A DNA stretch of 64,000 nt, from NCBI RefSeq assembly GCF_002154725.1, contig NZ_MTAW01000127.1, positions 1 through 64,000 on the forward strand. Reading direction: 5' to 3'. The position numbers and the translations under genes are program-made. Positions 1 through 8,317 of this stretch are shown here, piece by piece (position 1 is the stretch's first letter; every line of letters begins with the position of its first letter). The stretch is from Nostoc sp. 106C (GTDB lineage Bacteria > Cyanobacteriota > Cyanobacteriia > Cyanobacteriales > Nostocaceae). The notes under the pieces were generated by a model. The model was given only the letters and a program-made list of their open reading frames with translations. It was not told where the DNA came from and made no database searches.

Positions 1-1
1 T

Positions 2-1276
2 TCGGTTTGGAGTGTCAGCTTCTCCCCCGACGGCAAGACAATTGCCTCTGCCAGTGATGACAACACCATCAAACTCTGGAGTCTGGATGGCAAAGAACTC
101 AAAACCTTCAAAGGGCACAGCGATTCGGTTTCTTGGGCCAGCTTCTCCCCCGATGGTAAGACAATAGCTTCTACCGGTCGTGATAAGACAATTAAACTCT
201 GGAATTTGGATGGCAAGGAACTCAAAACCTTCAAAGGGCACAGCGATTGGGTTTGGGGTGTCAGCTTCTCCCCTGATGGGCAGACCATCGCTTCCGCCAG
301 TGCTGACAAGACCATCAAACTCTGGAGTCTGGATGGCAAGGAACTCAAGACCTTTAAAAGGCATAGTGATGGGGTTTCTAGCGTCAGCTTCTCCCCAGAC
401 GGCAAGACGATCACTTCCGCCAGTCGTGACCACACGGTAATTCTCTGGGATTTGGATTTAGATAATCTTCTGATTTTGGGGTGCAATTGGCTGCAAGATT
501 ATTTGCATAATCATCCTGAAACTTTAGCTGAACTACAGCCATGCCAAAACAAGTCTATGCTAATAGCAGCAGCGCCAACTTTAGTTGCCGAAGGTGAGGA
601 GTTAGCCAGTGCAGGTGAATTTGAGAAAGCAGTTATCAAATTCAAACAAGCTAAAGAATGGAACCCTGAATTAGATATTAATCCAGAGACGAAAGCAGAA
701 ACTCTAAACTTGATTTTTCAAGGCAAAGAATTGGCGAAACAGATTGATATTCAGGGTGCAGTTGCTAAGTTCAAAAAAGCACAGCAGCTAACGCCTAACA
801 TCGACCCTGAGCCAGAAACAACAACCTTAGACAATAACCCAGAAGCATTTGCTAGAAAGCTTGCAATCTCAGAATTACTTAGTAAAGGAAAGGAACTAGT
901 AAGCAACGGCGATGTCAAACAAGCTATTTCAGCCTACGCTAACGCTGAAAAACTCGACGCAAAACTCGAAATCTCTGCTGACGATTGGAACAGCCTGTGT
1001 TGGAGGGGTAGCTTGCATGGGTATGCATCTGATGTGATGTTTGCCTGTGAAAAAGCTGTTACCCTTGCACCCACACATGGAGGTATTTTGGATAGCCGTG
1101 GACTTGCTAGGGCGCTAACTGGCGATAGTAAAGGCGCAATTGAAGATTTCCAAGCCTTTATTAAATGGTCTGACAATCCTGAGAGGAAATCACAGCGCCA
1201 AGGTTGGGTTAATGCTTTAAGTGCGGGGAAAAATCCGTTTACAAAAGAAGAGTTGCAGAAGCTACGCCAGCAGTAG
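2..1276 (+). CDS. WD40-repeat protein with TPR-like C-terminus (5' end outside window)
   Basis: The reading frame is open from the first bases, so the N-terminus lies upstream of the window. The visible part starts with about four WD40 blades, each with the pattern [14 protein letters not shown]...TIKLW followed by [14 protein letters not shown]; the nearly identical blades indicate recent internal duplication. After about residue 155 the propeller gives way to helical, TPR-like units (for example [22 protein letters not shown] and [21 protein letters not shown]). WD40 propellers in cyanobacteria are usually C-terminal sensor platforms of STAND ATPases or kinases, but the effector domain cannot be seen here. 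The stop codon TAG at 1274-1276 is shared with the target site and first base of the downstream IS630 element. Function is unknown beyond protein-protein interaction. Confidence 0.85.
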   Translation, partial: SVWSVSFSPDGKTIASASDDNTIKLWSLDGKELKTFKGHSDSVSWASFSPDGKTIASTGRDKTIKLWNLDGKELKTFKGHSDWVWGVSFSPDGQTIASASADKTIKLWSLDGKELKTFKRHSDGVSSVSFSPDGKTITSASRDHTVILWDLDLDNLLILGCNWLQDYLHNHPETLAELQPCQNKSMLIAAAPTLVAEGEELASAGEFEKAVIKFKQAKEWNPELDINPETKAETLNLIFQGKELAKQIDIQGAVAKFKKAQQLTPNIDPEPETTTLDNNPEAFARKLAISELLSKGKELVSNGDVKQAISAYANAEKLDAKLEISADDWNSLCWRGSLHGYASDVMFACEKAVTLAPTHGGILDSRGLARALTGDSKGAIEDFQAFIKWSDNPERKSQRQGWVNALSAGKNPFTKEELQKLRQQ

Positions 1277-1289
1277 TGGACTGTCTAGG

Positions 1290-2018
1290 CTAAAATGTTG
1301 CATTAGGAACACCTGATTCTTGGGGTTCAAAAATCGGATAAAGATGTTTAAGTTTGACACGAGCATCTTCAGTAGTAAAACGCCAAATAACTTTACTAGC
1401 AGTGGAGTTGCGTTCCTGCTGCCAAGCTGCTAACTCCAGAGAAAGTTCTGCCACTGAAGAAATACGTCGCTCTAAACATTGTCGGCTTAAAACACTTAAT
1501 TCCATCTCCGCAACATTGAGCCAACTACCATTACGAGGGGTATAGTGAATCTCCAGTTTTCGAGCTAAACGATGAGCTTCTGGGGCGGGAAAAGCTTCAT
1601 ACAAAGAGGCAATATTGTGAGTGTTCAAGTTATCACAAAGTAATTTGACTTTGTGGGCATGAGGATAGTCTTCATCTAATAACCGACGCACTTCAATAGC
1701 CCAATCTACACGAGTTCGATGGTCACGATTGCTGACTCTTCGCCAACCTCGATTCGGATCGAAGAACATAAATAAAGCTTGGACTCCTTCACGAGTGTAG
1801 TGATAATCTTCTTTAGCATCATGACCTGGTTCGGCTTTAATTGGCTCACAAACATGTCCAGTTAACTGTATAGAAGCTTCATCCATACAGATTAGCGGTT
1901 CCAATTCACTATGTAGTTGACTATAAAGATCCAAAACTACTTCCATTTGGGAAATAAAACGTGCTAAATCCCGTTCTGGGATACAAAACCTTTGTATTTT
2001 CCACGGGCGTAGCTCGTT
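1290..2018 (-). CDS. IS630 transposase, orfB (DDE catalytic part, reached by -1 frameshift)
   Basis: This frame carries the catalytic core: first acidic residue in ICMDEASI, second in LLCDNLNTH and the glutamate in NGSWLNVAEMEL, the DDE pattern of IS630 transposases. The first in-frame ATG is at 1946, but the frame is open and family-like upstream (KNELRPWKIQRFCIPERD, beginning at 2018), so translation by a -1 shift on the A8 run from orfA is more likely than an independent start. Its C-terminus lies 14 bp from the inverted repeat. Confidence 0.8.
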   Translation of the reverse strand, partial: NELRPWKIQRFCIPERDLARFISQMEVVLDLYSQLHSELEPLICMDEASIQLTGHVCEPIKAEPGHDAKEDYHYTREGVQALFMFFDPNRGWRRVSNRDHRTRVDWAIEVRRLLDEDYPHAHKVKLLCDNLNTHNIASLYEAFPAPEAHRLARKLEIHYTPRNGSWLNVAEMELSVLSRQCLERRISSVAELSLELAAWQQERNSTASKVIWRFTTEDARVKLKHLYPIFEPQESGVPNATF

Positions 2019-2467
2019 TTTTTTAATATGCTTCTGACTGTCTCTACGGCAATTTCTGTGATGATATTTCTATTTTTAATTTCTTGAGTTAATAGTCTCA
2101 GACTCCAATGCGCTCTTCCTGTGGGTGGGTCAGAACAACACAGTGCGATGATTCGTGCTTCCGTATGACCATCAATTTTGGCTGGTACTGGTGGACTTTT
2201 TCGTTGACTGCGATTTAGAGCTGGTTGTTCACCTTGCTCCAAAAATCTTTTCCTTATTCTTCCTACTGTATTGCGATGTAAGTTGAGGGCTAAACTGATT
2301 TGTTCATCTGTCCATTTTTTCGTCGCACCCTCACCTTCATCACACATTAATAGCACTTGTGCGTGCAATATTTTTTTGGCTGGGGCATAACCATTACGAC
2401 TTATCTCTTCTAGCTTTCGCCTTTGCTCTGTATTTAAAAGCACTTTGTCTCTACGACCTTTGCCCAT
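1964..2467 (-). CDS. IS630 transposase, orfA (helix-turn-helix part)
   Basis: This frame encodes the N-terminal DNA-binding half of an IS630-type transposase. It has a helix-turn-helix region (ISLALNLHRNTVGRIRKRF, about residues 57-75) and a second winged-helix-like segment around LTQEIKNRNIITEIAVETVRSILKK. ATG 2467 is preferred; a TTG lies directly in front. Read without a shift the frame ends at 1964 with about 17 residues that look unrelated to a transposase. Slippage at the A8 run (2024-2017 on the minus strand) would join it to orfB and give one protein of about 392 residues. Confidence 0.8.
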   Translation of the reverse strand: MGKGRRDKVLLNTEQRRKLEEISRNGYAPAKKILHAQVLLMCDEGEGATKKWTDEQISLALNLHRNTVGRIRKRFLEQGEQPALNRSQRKSPPVPAKIDGHTEARIIALCCSDPPTGRAHWSLRLLTQEIKNRNIITEIAVETVRSILKKTSYARGKYKGFVSQNGI

Positions 2468-2524
2468 CAACTTACCCCAATTCTCTGTCTTTTTTATTGC
2501 ACTATTTTAGCCTAGACAGTCCAG

Positions 2525-2607
2525 TAGGGTGTGTTATGCCGTAGGCTAACGCACCTTGAATCGTTGATGATGCGTCGGTGCGTTGCGCTGCGCGACAACA
2601 CACCCTA
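2525..2607. repeat. TAGGGTGT-ended palindromic repeat (MITE-like)
   Basis: The sequence begins TAGGGTGTGTTATGCCG and ends with ACACCCTA, forming an imperfect inverted repeat of about 83 bp. A second member with the same ends lies at 33277-33351. It directly abuts the IS630 element, whose TA target is the first two bases of this repeat. Short TA-ended repeats like this could be non-autonomous derivatives of IS630-type elements; that origin is inferred. Confidence 0.55.
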
Positions 2608-2643
2608 CATTTACTACATTTACTTTTAAATTTCTCATTTTGA

Positions 2644-3000
2644 GCTTAGATATCGCGCTTGATGATTTCTTTAAATTAGCTACTCATTTTTATATTTTGA
2701 GTAAACAAAAAGGCTTGTAACTTTCTCATTTAGCTGTTTCAAGTAGGCAAAAAGCCATTTCACCTACCCAAAAAGCCATTTCATCTACTCAAAAAGCCAT
2801 TTCACCTACTCATTTTGGTGTTTTCCGCAAGCAAAAAGCCATTTCACCTACTTAAAAAGCCTTATCGCTTACTCATTTTAGTAAATCACGCACTCATTTT
2901 GGTGTTTTCCGCAAGTAAAAAGCCTTATCGCTTACTCATTTCGGTAAATCACGCACTCATTTTGGTGTTTTCCGCAAGTTTTTGGGCTGATTACTTGCTC
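2644..3000. repeat. Array of degenerate 21-bp repeats (17 units)
   Basis: From 2644 to 3000 the sequence divides without gaps into seventeen 21-bp blocks. From 2749 the blocks fall into recurring types: AAAAAGCCATTTCACCTACT(C), AAAAAGCCTTATCGCTTACT(C), ATTTTAGTAAATCACGCACT(C) and ATTTTGGTGTTTTCCGCAAG(T). Three of them form a nearly exact 63-bp higher-order unit that occurs twice (2854-2916 and 2917-2979). The 5' blocks are more decayed. The period equals two DNA turns or seven codons, but stop codons recur inside the units in the frames I examined, so no protein is called. Confidence 0.75.
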
Positions 3001-3055
3001 AAAAAGTGTGATGTCTGACAACACGCTGCTGTGCAGCTACGCTTTCTTGTTTTTT

Positions 3056-3084
3056 GCGATGCCTACGGCGGGCTACGCCTACGC
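3056..3084. repeat. Short GC-rich palindromic repeat (GCGATGCCTACGGCGGGCT family)
   Basis: The core GCGATGCCTACGGCGGGCT (3056-3074), followed by ACGCCTACGC, is identical over 19 bases to the segment at 48066-48084 inside a histidine kinase gene. A diverged relative lies near 10964. This is a dispersed small repeat typical of Nostocales genomes. Confidence 0.6.
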
Positions 3085-3198
3085 ATTTGTTCTCAAATCA
3101 AATTGGATAGTTGAATGTAGACACCCGAAGCGGGTTTCGGTGGGCAATGCCCACCCTACAGATACTCGTTTTTTACTATTAATTACAAATTACGTCTT

Positions 3199-3338
3199 AT
3201 ACCAATTTAATCTGAAGTTGCATATATCTTGATCCCCCTAAATCCCCCTTAAAAAGGGGGACTTTGATTCTAGTTCCCCCCTTTTTAAGGGGGGCTAGGG
3301 GGGATCAAATTCTATGCAAACTCATAAAAAATCGGTAT
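3199..3338. repeat. MITE-like element with ATACCAATTT ends
   Basis: The 140-bp segment starts ATACCAATTTAATCTGAAGT and ends with the imperfect complement, the two arms pairing over about 40 bases with several mismatches. The centre is a strong G/C hairpin (GATCCCCCTAAATCCCCC against GGGGGGCTAGGGGGGATC). It encodes nothing recognisable. A related element is at 27504-27603. Confidence 0.6.
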
Positions 3339-3481
3339 TACTAACTTGTACTCTTGCAAGTCGAAGTATGACGATTTCGTATTAATTGATTCCTGCTCCA
3401 AACTGGGGAATTACTAACAAAAATTTTTGCCTTTAATAATTGACAAGTATAAAATTATACTTTATATTAAGAAATATAAAG

Positions 3482-3694
3482 GCGATCGCCCTTATGTAAC
3501 ATCCAAAAGATAAAGGCGATCGCCCAATCCCGCGAAGAAGAAAGCGATTGCCCTTATGTAACATCCAAAAAATAAAGGCGATCGCCCAATCCCGCGAAGA
3601 AGAAAGCGATCGCCCTTATGTAACATCCAAAAAATAAAGGCGATCGCCCAATCCCGCAAAGAAGAAAGCGATCGCCTTTATGTAACATCCAAAA
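3482..3694. repeat. 62-bp tandem repeat with paired HIP1 sites
   Basis: Units begin at 3482, 3544, 3606 and 3668, an exact 62-bp spacing, giving about 3.4 copies. Each full unit has one GCGATCGC (or GCGATTGC) before CCTTATGTAACATCCAAAA and a second before CCAATCCCGCGAAGAAG. Copies differ at only a few positions. The array stops 15 bp before the start codon of the gene at 3710, so it forms that gene's upstream region. Confidence 0.85.
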
Positions 3695-3709
3695 CGGAGT
3701 ACGAATACC

Positions 3710-3988
3710 ATGATGGCACAATCAGAAGATTCCGCCCAGTCAAAATTAGTACAGTTCTTAGGCGAAGATTCAAATACACCAAAGCCACATCAACCAACTC
3801 AAAACCCGTTTCCCAACAGAAAACCGATAAAGCATCTGCTGATTGGTTCAGCCAAAGCTGTTACCAGTACAATTCACTACTTGCAAGTAGTTGGCTACGC
3901 AGGCGTGGGGGAATGGAGTCCACTGTTACCCACCGATAAACCAGATGAGGTGATGAGTATTTTAATCCGCCAAATTCTTATGCAATAA
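3710..3988 (+). CDS. Small conserved cyanobacterial protein of unknown function
   Basis: This 92-residue protein has a polar, low-complexity N-terminal third and a compact C-terminal part (HLLIGSAKAVTSTIHYLQ and VVGYAGVGEWSPLLP, ending in VMSILIRQILMQ). That C-terminal pattern resembles, from memory, a family of small cyanobacterial proteins; I know no function for it. A GGAG at 3696-3699 fits ATG 3710, with a second ATG directly after. The promoter region consists of the 62-bp tandem array, and a strong hairpin terminator follows, so it looks monocistronic. Confidence 0.6.
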   Translation: MMAQSEDSAQSKLVQFLGEDSNTPKPHQPTQNPFPNRKPIKHLLIGSAKAVTSTIHYLQVVGYAGVGEWSPLLPTDKPDEVMSILIRQILMQ

Positions 3989-3999
3989 ACCTCAATCTT

Positions 4000-4032
4000 A
4001 GATCCCCGACTTCTTTAAAAAGTCGGGGATCT
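4000..4032 (+). terminator. Rho-independent terminator
   Basis: AGATCCCCGACTT and AAGTCGGGGATCT form a perfect 13-bp stem around a short A/T loop, followed by a T-rich stretch (AAATCTTTTTAAG). It lies 12 bp after the stop codon of the gene ending at 3988. Confidence 0.75.
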
Positions 4033-4276
4033 AAATCTTTTTAAGTATTTTTGTCCTTGATTTATGAGGACTTTTTTTAAGAAAATGTTAAGGCTTAGAG
4101 TGTGTCGTGCTACACTCAACAGACCCTAATTGCCTTGCGATCGCGTAAATGCAGCAGTCTTTAGAATGAACCACAGCCACGTTAAGCTGGATAAAAGTAG
4201 CAATTTGTTGCACTTTTGAGGATAAAATTCGCGCTTTGCTGTTAATTTTTAATTTTCCCTGCTTGAGATACCTGGA

Positions 4277-5002
4277 ATGCTAGATCGAATTTTTGATTAT
4301 CTTCATTTTCACTTCAGCGTTGAAGCTCCTATAGTCCTGCTAATCCTCGTGTTGTTAGAGGCTGTGCTATCTGCTGATAACGCGATCGCCCTCGCTGCGA
4401 TCGCCCAAGGATTGGAAGACAAAAAGGTTGAGCGTCAAGCCCTTAACTTGGGTTTGGTTGTGGCTTATGTGCTGCGGATTACCCTAATTCTTACTGCCAC
4501 TTGGGTACAAAACCTCTGGCAATTTGAACTTTTGGGTGCTGTTTACCTCCTATGGCTAGTATTCCAACACTTTACTTCCCAAGAAACCGATGAGGACGAT
4601 CACCATCACGGGCCGCGCTTCAACTCTTTGTGGCAAGCGATACCTGTAATTGCCTTTACAGATATGGCATTTTCTTTAGATAGTGTGACAACTGCGATCG
4701 CTGTTTCTCAAGAAAGATGGCTAGTACTAACGGGCGCAACAATTGGGATCATTACCCTGCGCTTCATGGCTGAATTATTTATCCGTTGGCTAGATGAGTT
4801 TGAAAATCTAGAGGACGCAGGCTATATAACTGTGGCGTTAGTAGGTTTGCGTCTGTTATTGAAGGTGGTAAATGATAGTTTGGTTCCACCAGAATGGTTA
4901 ATGATTACTGCGATCGGTCTGATCCTAGCTTGGGGATTTTCCAAACGTACTCTCATTGAAGTACCCCAGGAAGTACCTGAAAAAACTGAAGTGTCGAAGT
5001 AG
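4277..5002 (+). CDS. TerC-family integral membrane protein
   Basis: A 241-residue inner-membrane protein with about seven hydrophobic segments and the two acidic TerC motifs: EAVLSADN early (about residues 28-35) and DMAFSLDS later (about 128-135), each within a membrane helix. A histidine- and acid-rich loop (TDEDDHHHG) lies between. TerC/Alx/YkoY relatives are linked to metal, notably manganese, efflux or metallation of exported proteins; the substrate here is not shown by sequence. It faces ndk convergently across a strong hairpin. The ATG at 4277 has only a weak ribosome-binding site. Confidence 0.85.
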   Translation: MLDRIFDYLHFHFSVEAPIVLLILVLLEAVLSADNAIALAAIAQGLEDKKVERQALNLGLVVAYVLRITLILTATWVQNLWQFELLGAVYLLWLVFQHFTSQETDEDDHHHGPRFNSLWQAIPVIAFTDMAFSLDSVTTAIAVSQERWLVLTGATIGIITLRFMAELFIRWLDEFENLEDAGYITVALVGLRLLLKVVNDSLVPPEWLMITAIGLILAWGFSKRTLIEVPQEVPEKTEVSK

Positions 5003-5127
5003 AAAAGGAAAAAGGGACATCAGGATACTATTGGCGAATGGTGGGTTTGAACCCTCAATTCAAATTAAAAAAGTTCTCTCGCACACCCGATCTACCGCCC
5101 GCAGGCTGGAAGCCTGGGGCTAACGCT

Positions 5128-5181
5128 ACAAAGCCCACCTTCGTGGGCTAAGAAAATTTAGCCCACGAAGGTGGGCTTTGT
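5128..5181. terminator. Perfect 24-bp inverted repeat between convergent genes
   Basis: ACAAAGCCCACCTTCGTGGG (5128-5147) plus CTAA is repeated exactly in inverted form at 5158-5181 around a 6-base loop (GAAAAT). Each arm also contains a smaller hairpin (CCCACCTTCGTGGG). The position between the convergent genes ending at 5002 and 5334 suits a bidirectional terminator, though such repeats are also dispersed elements in cyanobacteria. Confidence 0.6.
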
Positions 5182-5333
5182 TCGATTAGCCACACCCTTC
5201 TAGGGTGATGGCGAGATTGTGGAATAAGCGAGAGTATTACCTTTGATTCGCCAGATGCATCCATAGGGACGCGGGGAAACGGAGAAAATTTTTATCTCCG
5301 CGTCCCTGCGTCTTCCCCTCTCCGCGTCTTCTT

Positions 5334-5783
5334 CTACTCGCGCAACCAACGAGTTAATTCTGGTTGCCAGTTTACTAATTCTTCGTCCTTAAACCACAGA
5401 GCAACTTCCTTTTGTGCTGTCTCCGGAGCATCAGAACCGTGGATGATGTTACGACCGATGTTGATCCCCAAATCACCGCGAATAGTTCCTGGTTCTGCGT
5501 TTAAAGGATTAGTCGCACCAATTAACTTTCTAGCAGAGGCAATTACGCCATCACCTTCCCAAACCATCGCTACTACTGGGCCTGAGGTGATAAATTCTAC
5601 CAATCCTGCAAAAAAGGGTCTTTCGCGGTGAACGTCGTAGTGTTGTTCAGCTAATTCCCGGCTGGGTTTGAGCAATTTCAAACCAACAAGGGTAAAACCT
5701 TTTTTTTCCAAGCGACCGATAATTTCACTCACCAGTCCGCGCTGTACGCCATCGGGCTTAATTGCTAAAAATGTGCGTTCCAA
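5334..5783 (-). CDS. ndk: Nucleoside diphosphate kinase
   Basis: Cytosolic enzyme that transfers the gamma-phosphate of ATP to nucleoside diphosphates through a phosphohistidine. The 149-residue length is normal for the family. The start [17 protein letters not shown] is the conserved first strand and helix, and the active-site histidine is in NIIHGSD (about residue 115), with RPFF and GATNP motifs in between. It starts at ATG 5783. Heptamer repeats (TTTGTCC type) lie just upstream at about 5822-5850. No operon partner is evident. Confidence 0.97.
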   Translation of the reverse strand: MERTFLAIKPDGVQRGLVSEIIGRLEKKGFTLVGLKLLKPSRELAEQHYDVHRERPFFAGLVEFITSGPVVAMVWEGDGVIASARKLIGATNPLNAEPGTIRGDLGINIGRNIIHGSDAPETAQKEVALWFKDEELVNWQPELTRWLRE

Positions 5784-6198
5784 AGCTATCTCCGAAAACT
5801 TAATAAATTTTTCAAGATCAATTGTCTTTTGTCCTTTGTCCTTTGCATTTAGTCATTTGTTGATAGTCTAGGGATTTCACCCATGTGACTAATGACTGAT
5901 GAATAATGACTAGTAACACACGACTCTTGACCAATCAGAGTTTATCTCAGAAATTATCACTGGGAGCATTTGCGATCGCAATTAAAGAGGGAACAGGGAA
6001 CTGGCAACGGGCAACAGGGCTTTATGTTAGGGAATACCTCATCCAAGACTCCTCCCAATAAGGGCTGTGAGAATTTCTGATTCCTATAAGGAAACAGAAA
6101 ATATAAAAATCTGTTCCCTGTTCCCTATTCCCTGTTCCCTTGTTCAATGAATGCGTTAAATTGAAAATTCGTGGGTGAAACACAGAGGTCAGGAAGAA
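5784..6198. other. Divergent spacer between ndk and speA with short repeats
   Basis: This 415-bp spacer holds heptamer repeats near 5822-5850 (TTTGTCC type) and 6111-6141 (repeated TGTTCCC). Both promoters must lie here, but I could not assign boxes with confidence. No further gene is visible. Confidence 0.5.
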
Positions 6199-8217
6199 AT
6201 GGGTGTTGAATCAACTGCTACATCTGAAGAGGTAGTTAAGCTGTCGTCCAATGGACACAAACCGGAAGTGAAGAACAATAAGCCCAAAAAGCTTTTACCA
6301 CCTAGTACTAGTACAGAAGATTCGCCTCGTTCCTGGAAAATAGAGGACAGCGAAGCCCTGTATCGGATCGAAGGTTGGGGACAACCTTATTTTTCGATTA
6401 GTGCTGCCGGTCATGTCACTGTTTCCCCCAAGGGCGATCGCGGCGGTTCGCTAGACTTGTTTGAATTAGTCAACGCTTTAAAGCAGCGCAATTTGGGGCT
6501 GCCGATGTTGATTCGCTTTTCTGATATTTTGGAAGATCGGATTGAGCGCTTAAACGCTTGTTTTGCCAAAGCGATCGCCCGGTATAACTATCCTGGCGTC
6601 TATCGTGGTGTATTTCCTGTCAAATGCAACCAGCAGCGCCATTTAATTGAAGATTTAGTCAAATTTGGCAAACCCCATCAATTTGGTTTAGAAGCCGGTT
6701 CCAAGCCCGAATTAATGATTGCTCTAGCTATCTTGGATACACCAGGAGCATTGTTAGTTTGCAATGGCTATAAAGACCAGGAATACATTGAAACGGCGAT
6801 GTTAGCCCAAAGGCTAGGACAAACGCCGATTATTGTCTTAGAACAAATTGAAGAAGTCGATCTAGTAATTGCTGCTAACCGTCAGTTAGGTATTAAACCT
6901 ATCTTAGGAGTACGGGCAAAACTCAGTACCCAAGGCATGGGACGCTGGGGAACCTCAAGCGGCGATCGCGCTAAGTTTGGTCTAACTATGCCTGAGGTTA
7001 TTGAGGCGGTTGACAAGTTACGCGAAGCTAACTTGCTAGATTCTTTGCAGTTGATGCATTTCCATATCGGCTCGCAAATCTCAGCCATTAATGTGATTAA
7101 AGATGCCATCCAAGAAGCCAGCCGCATCTACGTAGAGTTGGCAATGCTGGGGGCAGATATGAAATATCTCGATGTCGGTGGTGGCTTGGGCGTAGATTAC
7201 GATGGTTCTCAAACTAACTTCTACGCCTCGAAAAACTACAACATGCAAAACTATGCCAACGACATCGTGGCAGAGTTAAAAGATACCTGTGCCGAACGGC
7301 AAATTCCCGTACCAACCTTAATTAGTGAAAGTGGTAGAGCGATCGCTTCCCATCAATCAGTACTGATTTTTGATGTTCTCAGTACTAGCGATGTCCCTCT
7401 CGATACCCCAGAACCACCACAAGAGGGCGAATCCCCAATCATTAATTATCTGTGGGAAACCTACCAATCAATTAACAAAGAAAATTATCAAGAGTTCTAC
7501 CACGACGCCGCCCAATTTAAAGAAGAAGCCATTAGCCGTTTCAACTTGGGCATTTTGCGCTTAAGAGAACGGGCTAAAGCCGAACGCCTTTACTGGGCTT
7601 GCTGTCAAAAAATTCTTGAAATTACTAGGCAGCAAGAATACGTACCCGACGAACTAGAAGACCTAGAAAAAATTATGGCTTCTATTTACTACGCCAATAT
7701 GTCGGTGTTTCAATCCGCACCCGATTGTTGGGCGATCGACCAATTATTCCCGATTATGCCCATACACCGTTTAGATGAAGAACCGACGCGGCGGGGAATT
7801 TTGGCTGACCTCACCTGCGATAGTGATGGCAAAATCGATCGTTTTATTGATTTGCGTGATGTCAAATCTGTTTTAGAGCTGCACACCTATAAGCCAGGAG
7901 AACCTTACTATTTAGGGATGTTCCTCAGTGGAGCTTACCAAGAGATCATGGGTAATTTACACAACCTATTTGGCGACACTAATGCAGTTCACATTCAATT
8001 GACCCCCAAAGGTTACCAAATTGAACATGTCGTCAAAGGCGATACCATGAGCGAAGTGGTGAGCTACGTGCAGTATGACTCCGAAGATATGGTGGAAAAT
8101 ATCCGCCAGCGTTGCGAAAAAGCTTTGGAGGAAAAGCGGATCACCTTAGCCGAATCTCAGCGCCTTCTGCAAACCTACGAACAGAGCCTCAGGAGATATA
8201 CATACTTGAATAGTTAG
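6199..8217 (+). CDS. speA: Biosynthetic arginine decarboxylase
   Basis: PLP-dependent decarboxylase converting arginine to agmatine, the first step of putrescine/polyamine synthesis. Of the two possible starts, ATG 6199 (preceded by AGAGGTCAGGAAG) is preferred to GTG 6175, giving 672 residues, usual for bacterial SpeA. The PLP lysine is in PVKCNQQRH; the substrate-side helix is LEAGSKPEL; further motifs are MHFHIGSQI, LDVGGGLGVDY and ISESGRAI, followed by the C-terminal beta domain. A polar leader of about 50 residues precedes the fold. The gene stands alone; a heptamer repeat array follows its stop codon. Confidence 0.95.
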   Translation: MGVESTATSEEVVKLSSNGHKPEVKNNKPKKLLPPSTSTEDSPRSWKIEDSEALYRIEGWGQPYFSISAAGHVTVSPKGDRGGSLDLFELVNALKQRNLGLPMLIRFSDILEDRIERLNACFAKAIARYNYPGVYRGVFPVKCNQQRHLIEDLVKFGKPHQFGLEAGSKPELMIALAILDTPGALLVCNGYKDQEYIETAMLAQRLGQTPIIVLEQIEEVDLVIAANRQLGIKPILGVRAKLSTQGMGRWGTSSGDRAKFGLTMPEVIEAVDKLREANLLDSLQLMHFHIGSQISAINVIKDAIQEASRIYVELAMLGADMKYLDVGGGLGVDYDGSQTNFYASKNYNMQNYANDIVAELKDTCAERQIPVPTLISESGRAIASHQSVLIFDVLSTSDVPLDTPEPPQEGESPIINYLWETYQSINKENYQEFYHDAAQFKEEAISRFNLGILRLRERAKAERLYWACCQKILEITRQQEYVPDELEDLEKIMASIYYANMSVFQSAPDCWAIDQLFPIMPIHRLDEEPTRRGILADLTCDSDGKIDRFIDLRDVKSVLELHTYKPGEPYYLGMFLSGAYQEIMGNLHNLFGDTNAVHIQLTPKGYQIEHVVKGDTMSEVVSYVQYDSEDMVENIRQRCEKALEEKRITLAESQRLLQTYEQSLRRYTYLNS

Positions 8218-8269
8218 GCAAAAAGTCAAGAGTCAAGAATCTAAAGTCAAGAGTCCAGAGTCCAGAGTC

Positions 8270-8304
8270 AAATGACAAATGACAAATGACAAATGACAAA
8301 TGAC
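8270..8304. repeat. Heptamer STRR, (AAATGAC)5
   Basis: Five perfect consecutive AAATGAC heptamers lie between the convergent genes speA and the nucleotidyltransferase. The same heptamer, as its complement ATTTGTC, is repeated at 26093-26127, in line with the short tandem repeats of heterocystous cyanobacteria. Confidence 0.85.
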
Positions 8305-8317
8305 CCTTGACTCTTGA

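Larger units (their letters stand above)
1276..2524 (-). mobile_element. IS630-family insertion sequence, apparently intact
   Basis: The element is bounded by perfect 20-bp terminal inverted repeats, TGGACTGTCTAGGCTAAAAT at 1277-1296 and its complement at 2504-2523. TA dinucleotides flank it at 1274-1275 and 2525-2526, the target duplication expected of the IS630/Tc1-mariner superfamily. It contains a two-frame transposase on the minus strand. With both ends, both frames and the target duplication preserved, the insertion looks recent and possibly still mobile. Confidence 0.88.

Noticed and set aside
1354-1545. Plus-strand frame inside the IS630 element
   Set aside because: It lies opposite the transposase coding strand and encodes no recognisable sequence.
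2815-3232. Short plus-strand frames in the repeat region
   Set aside because: They only translate the 21-bp repeats and the GCGATGCC repeat, lack ribosome-binding sites and have no recognisable domain.
3482-3694. CRISPR array
   Set aside because: The 62-bp units are repeated as a whole, without unique spacers, so this is a plain tandem repeat.
5040-5060. GGGTTTGAACCCTC resembling a tRNA T-arm
   Set aside because: No acceptor, D or anticodon stems fit around it, so it is not a tRNA.
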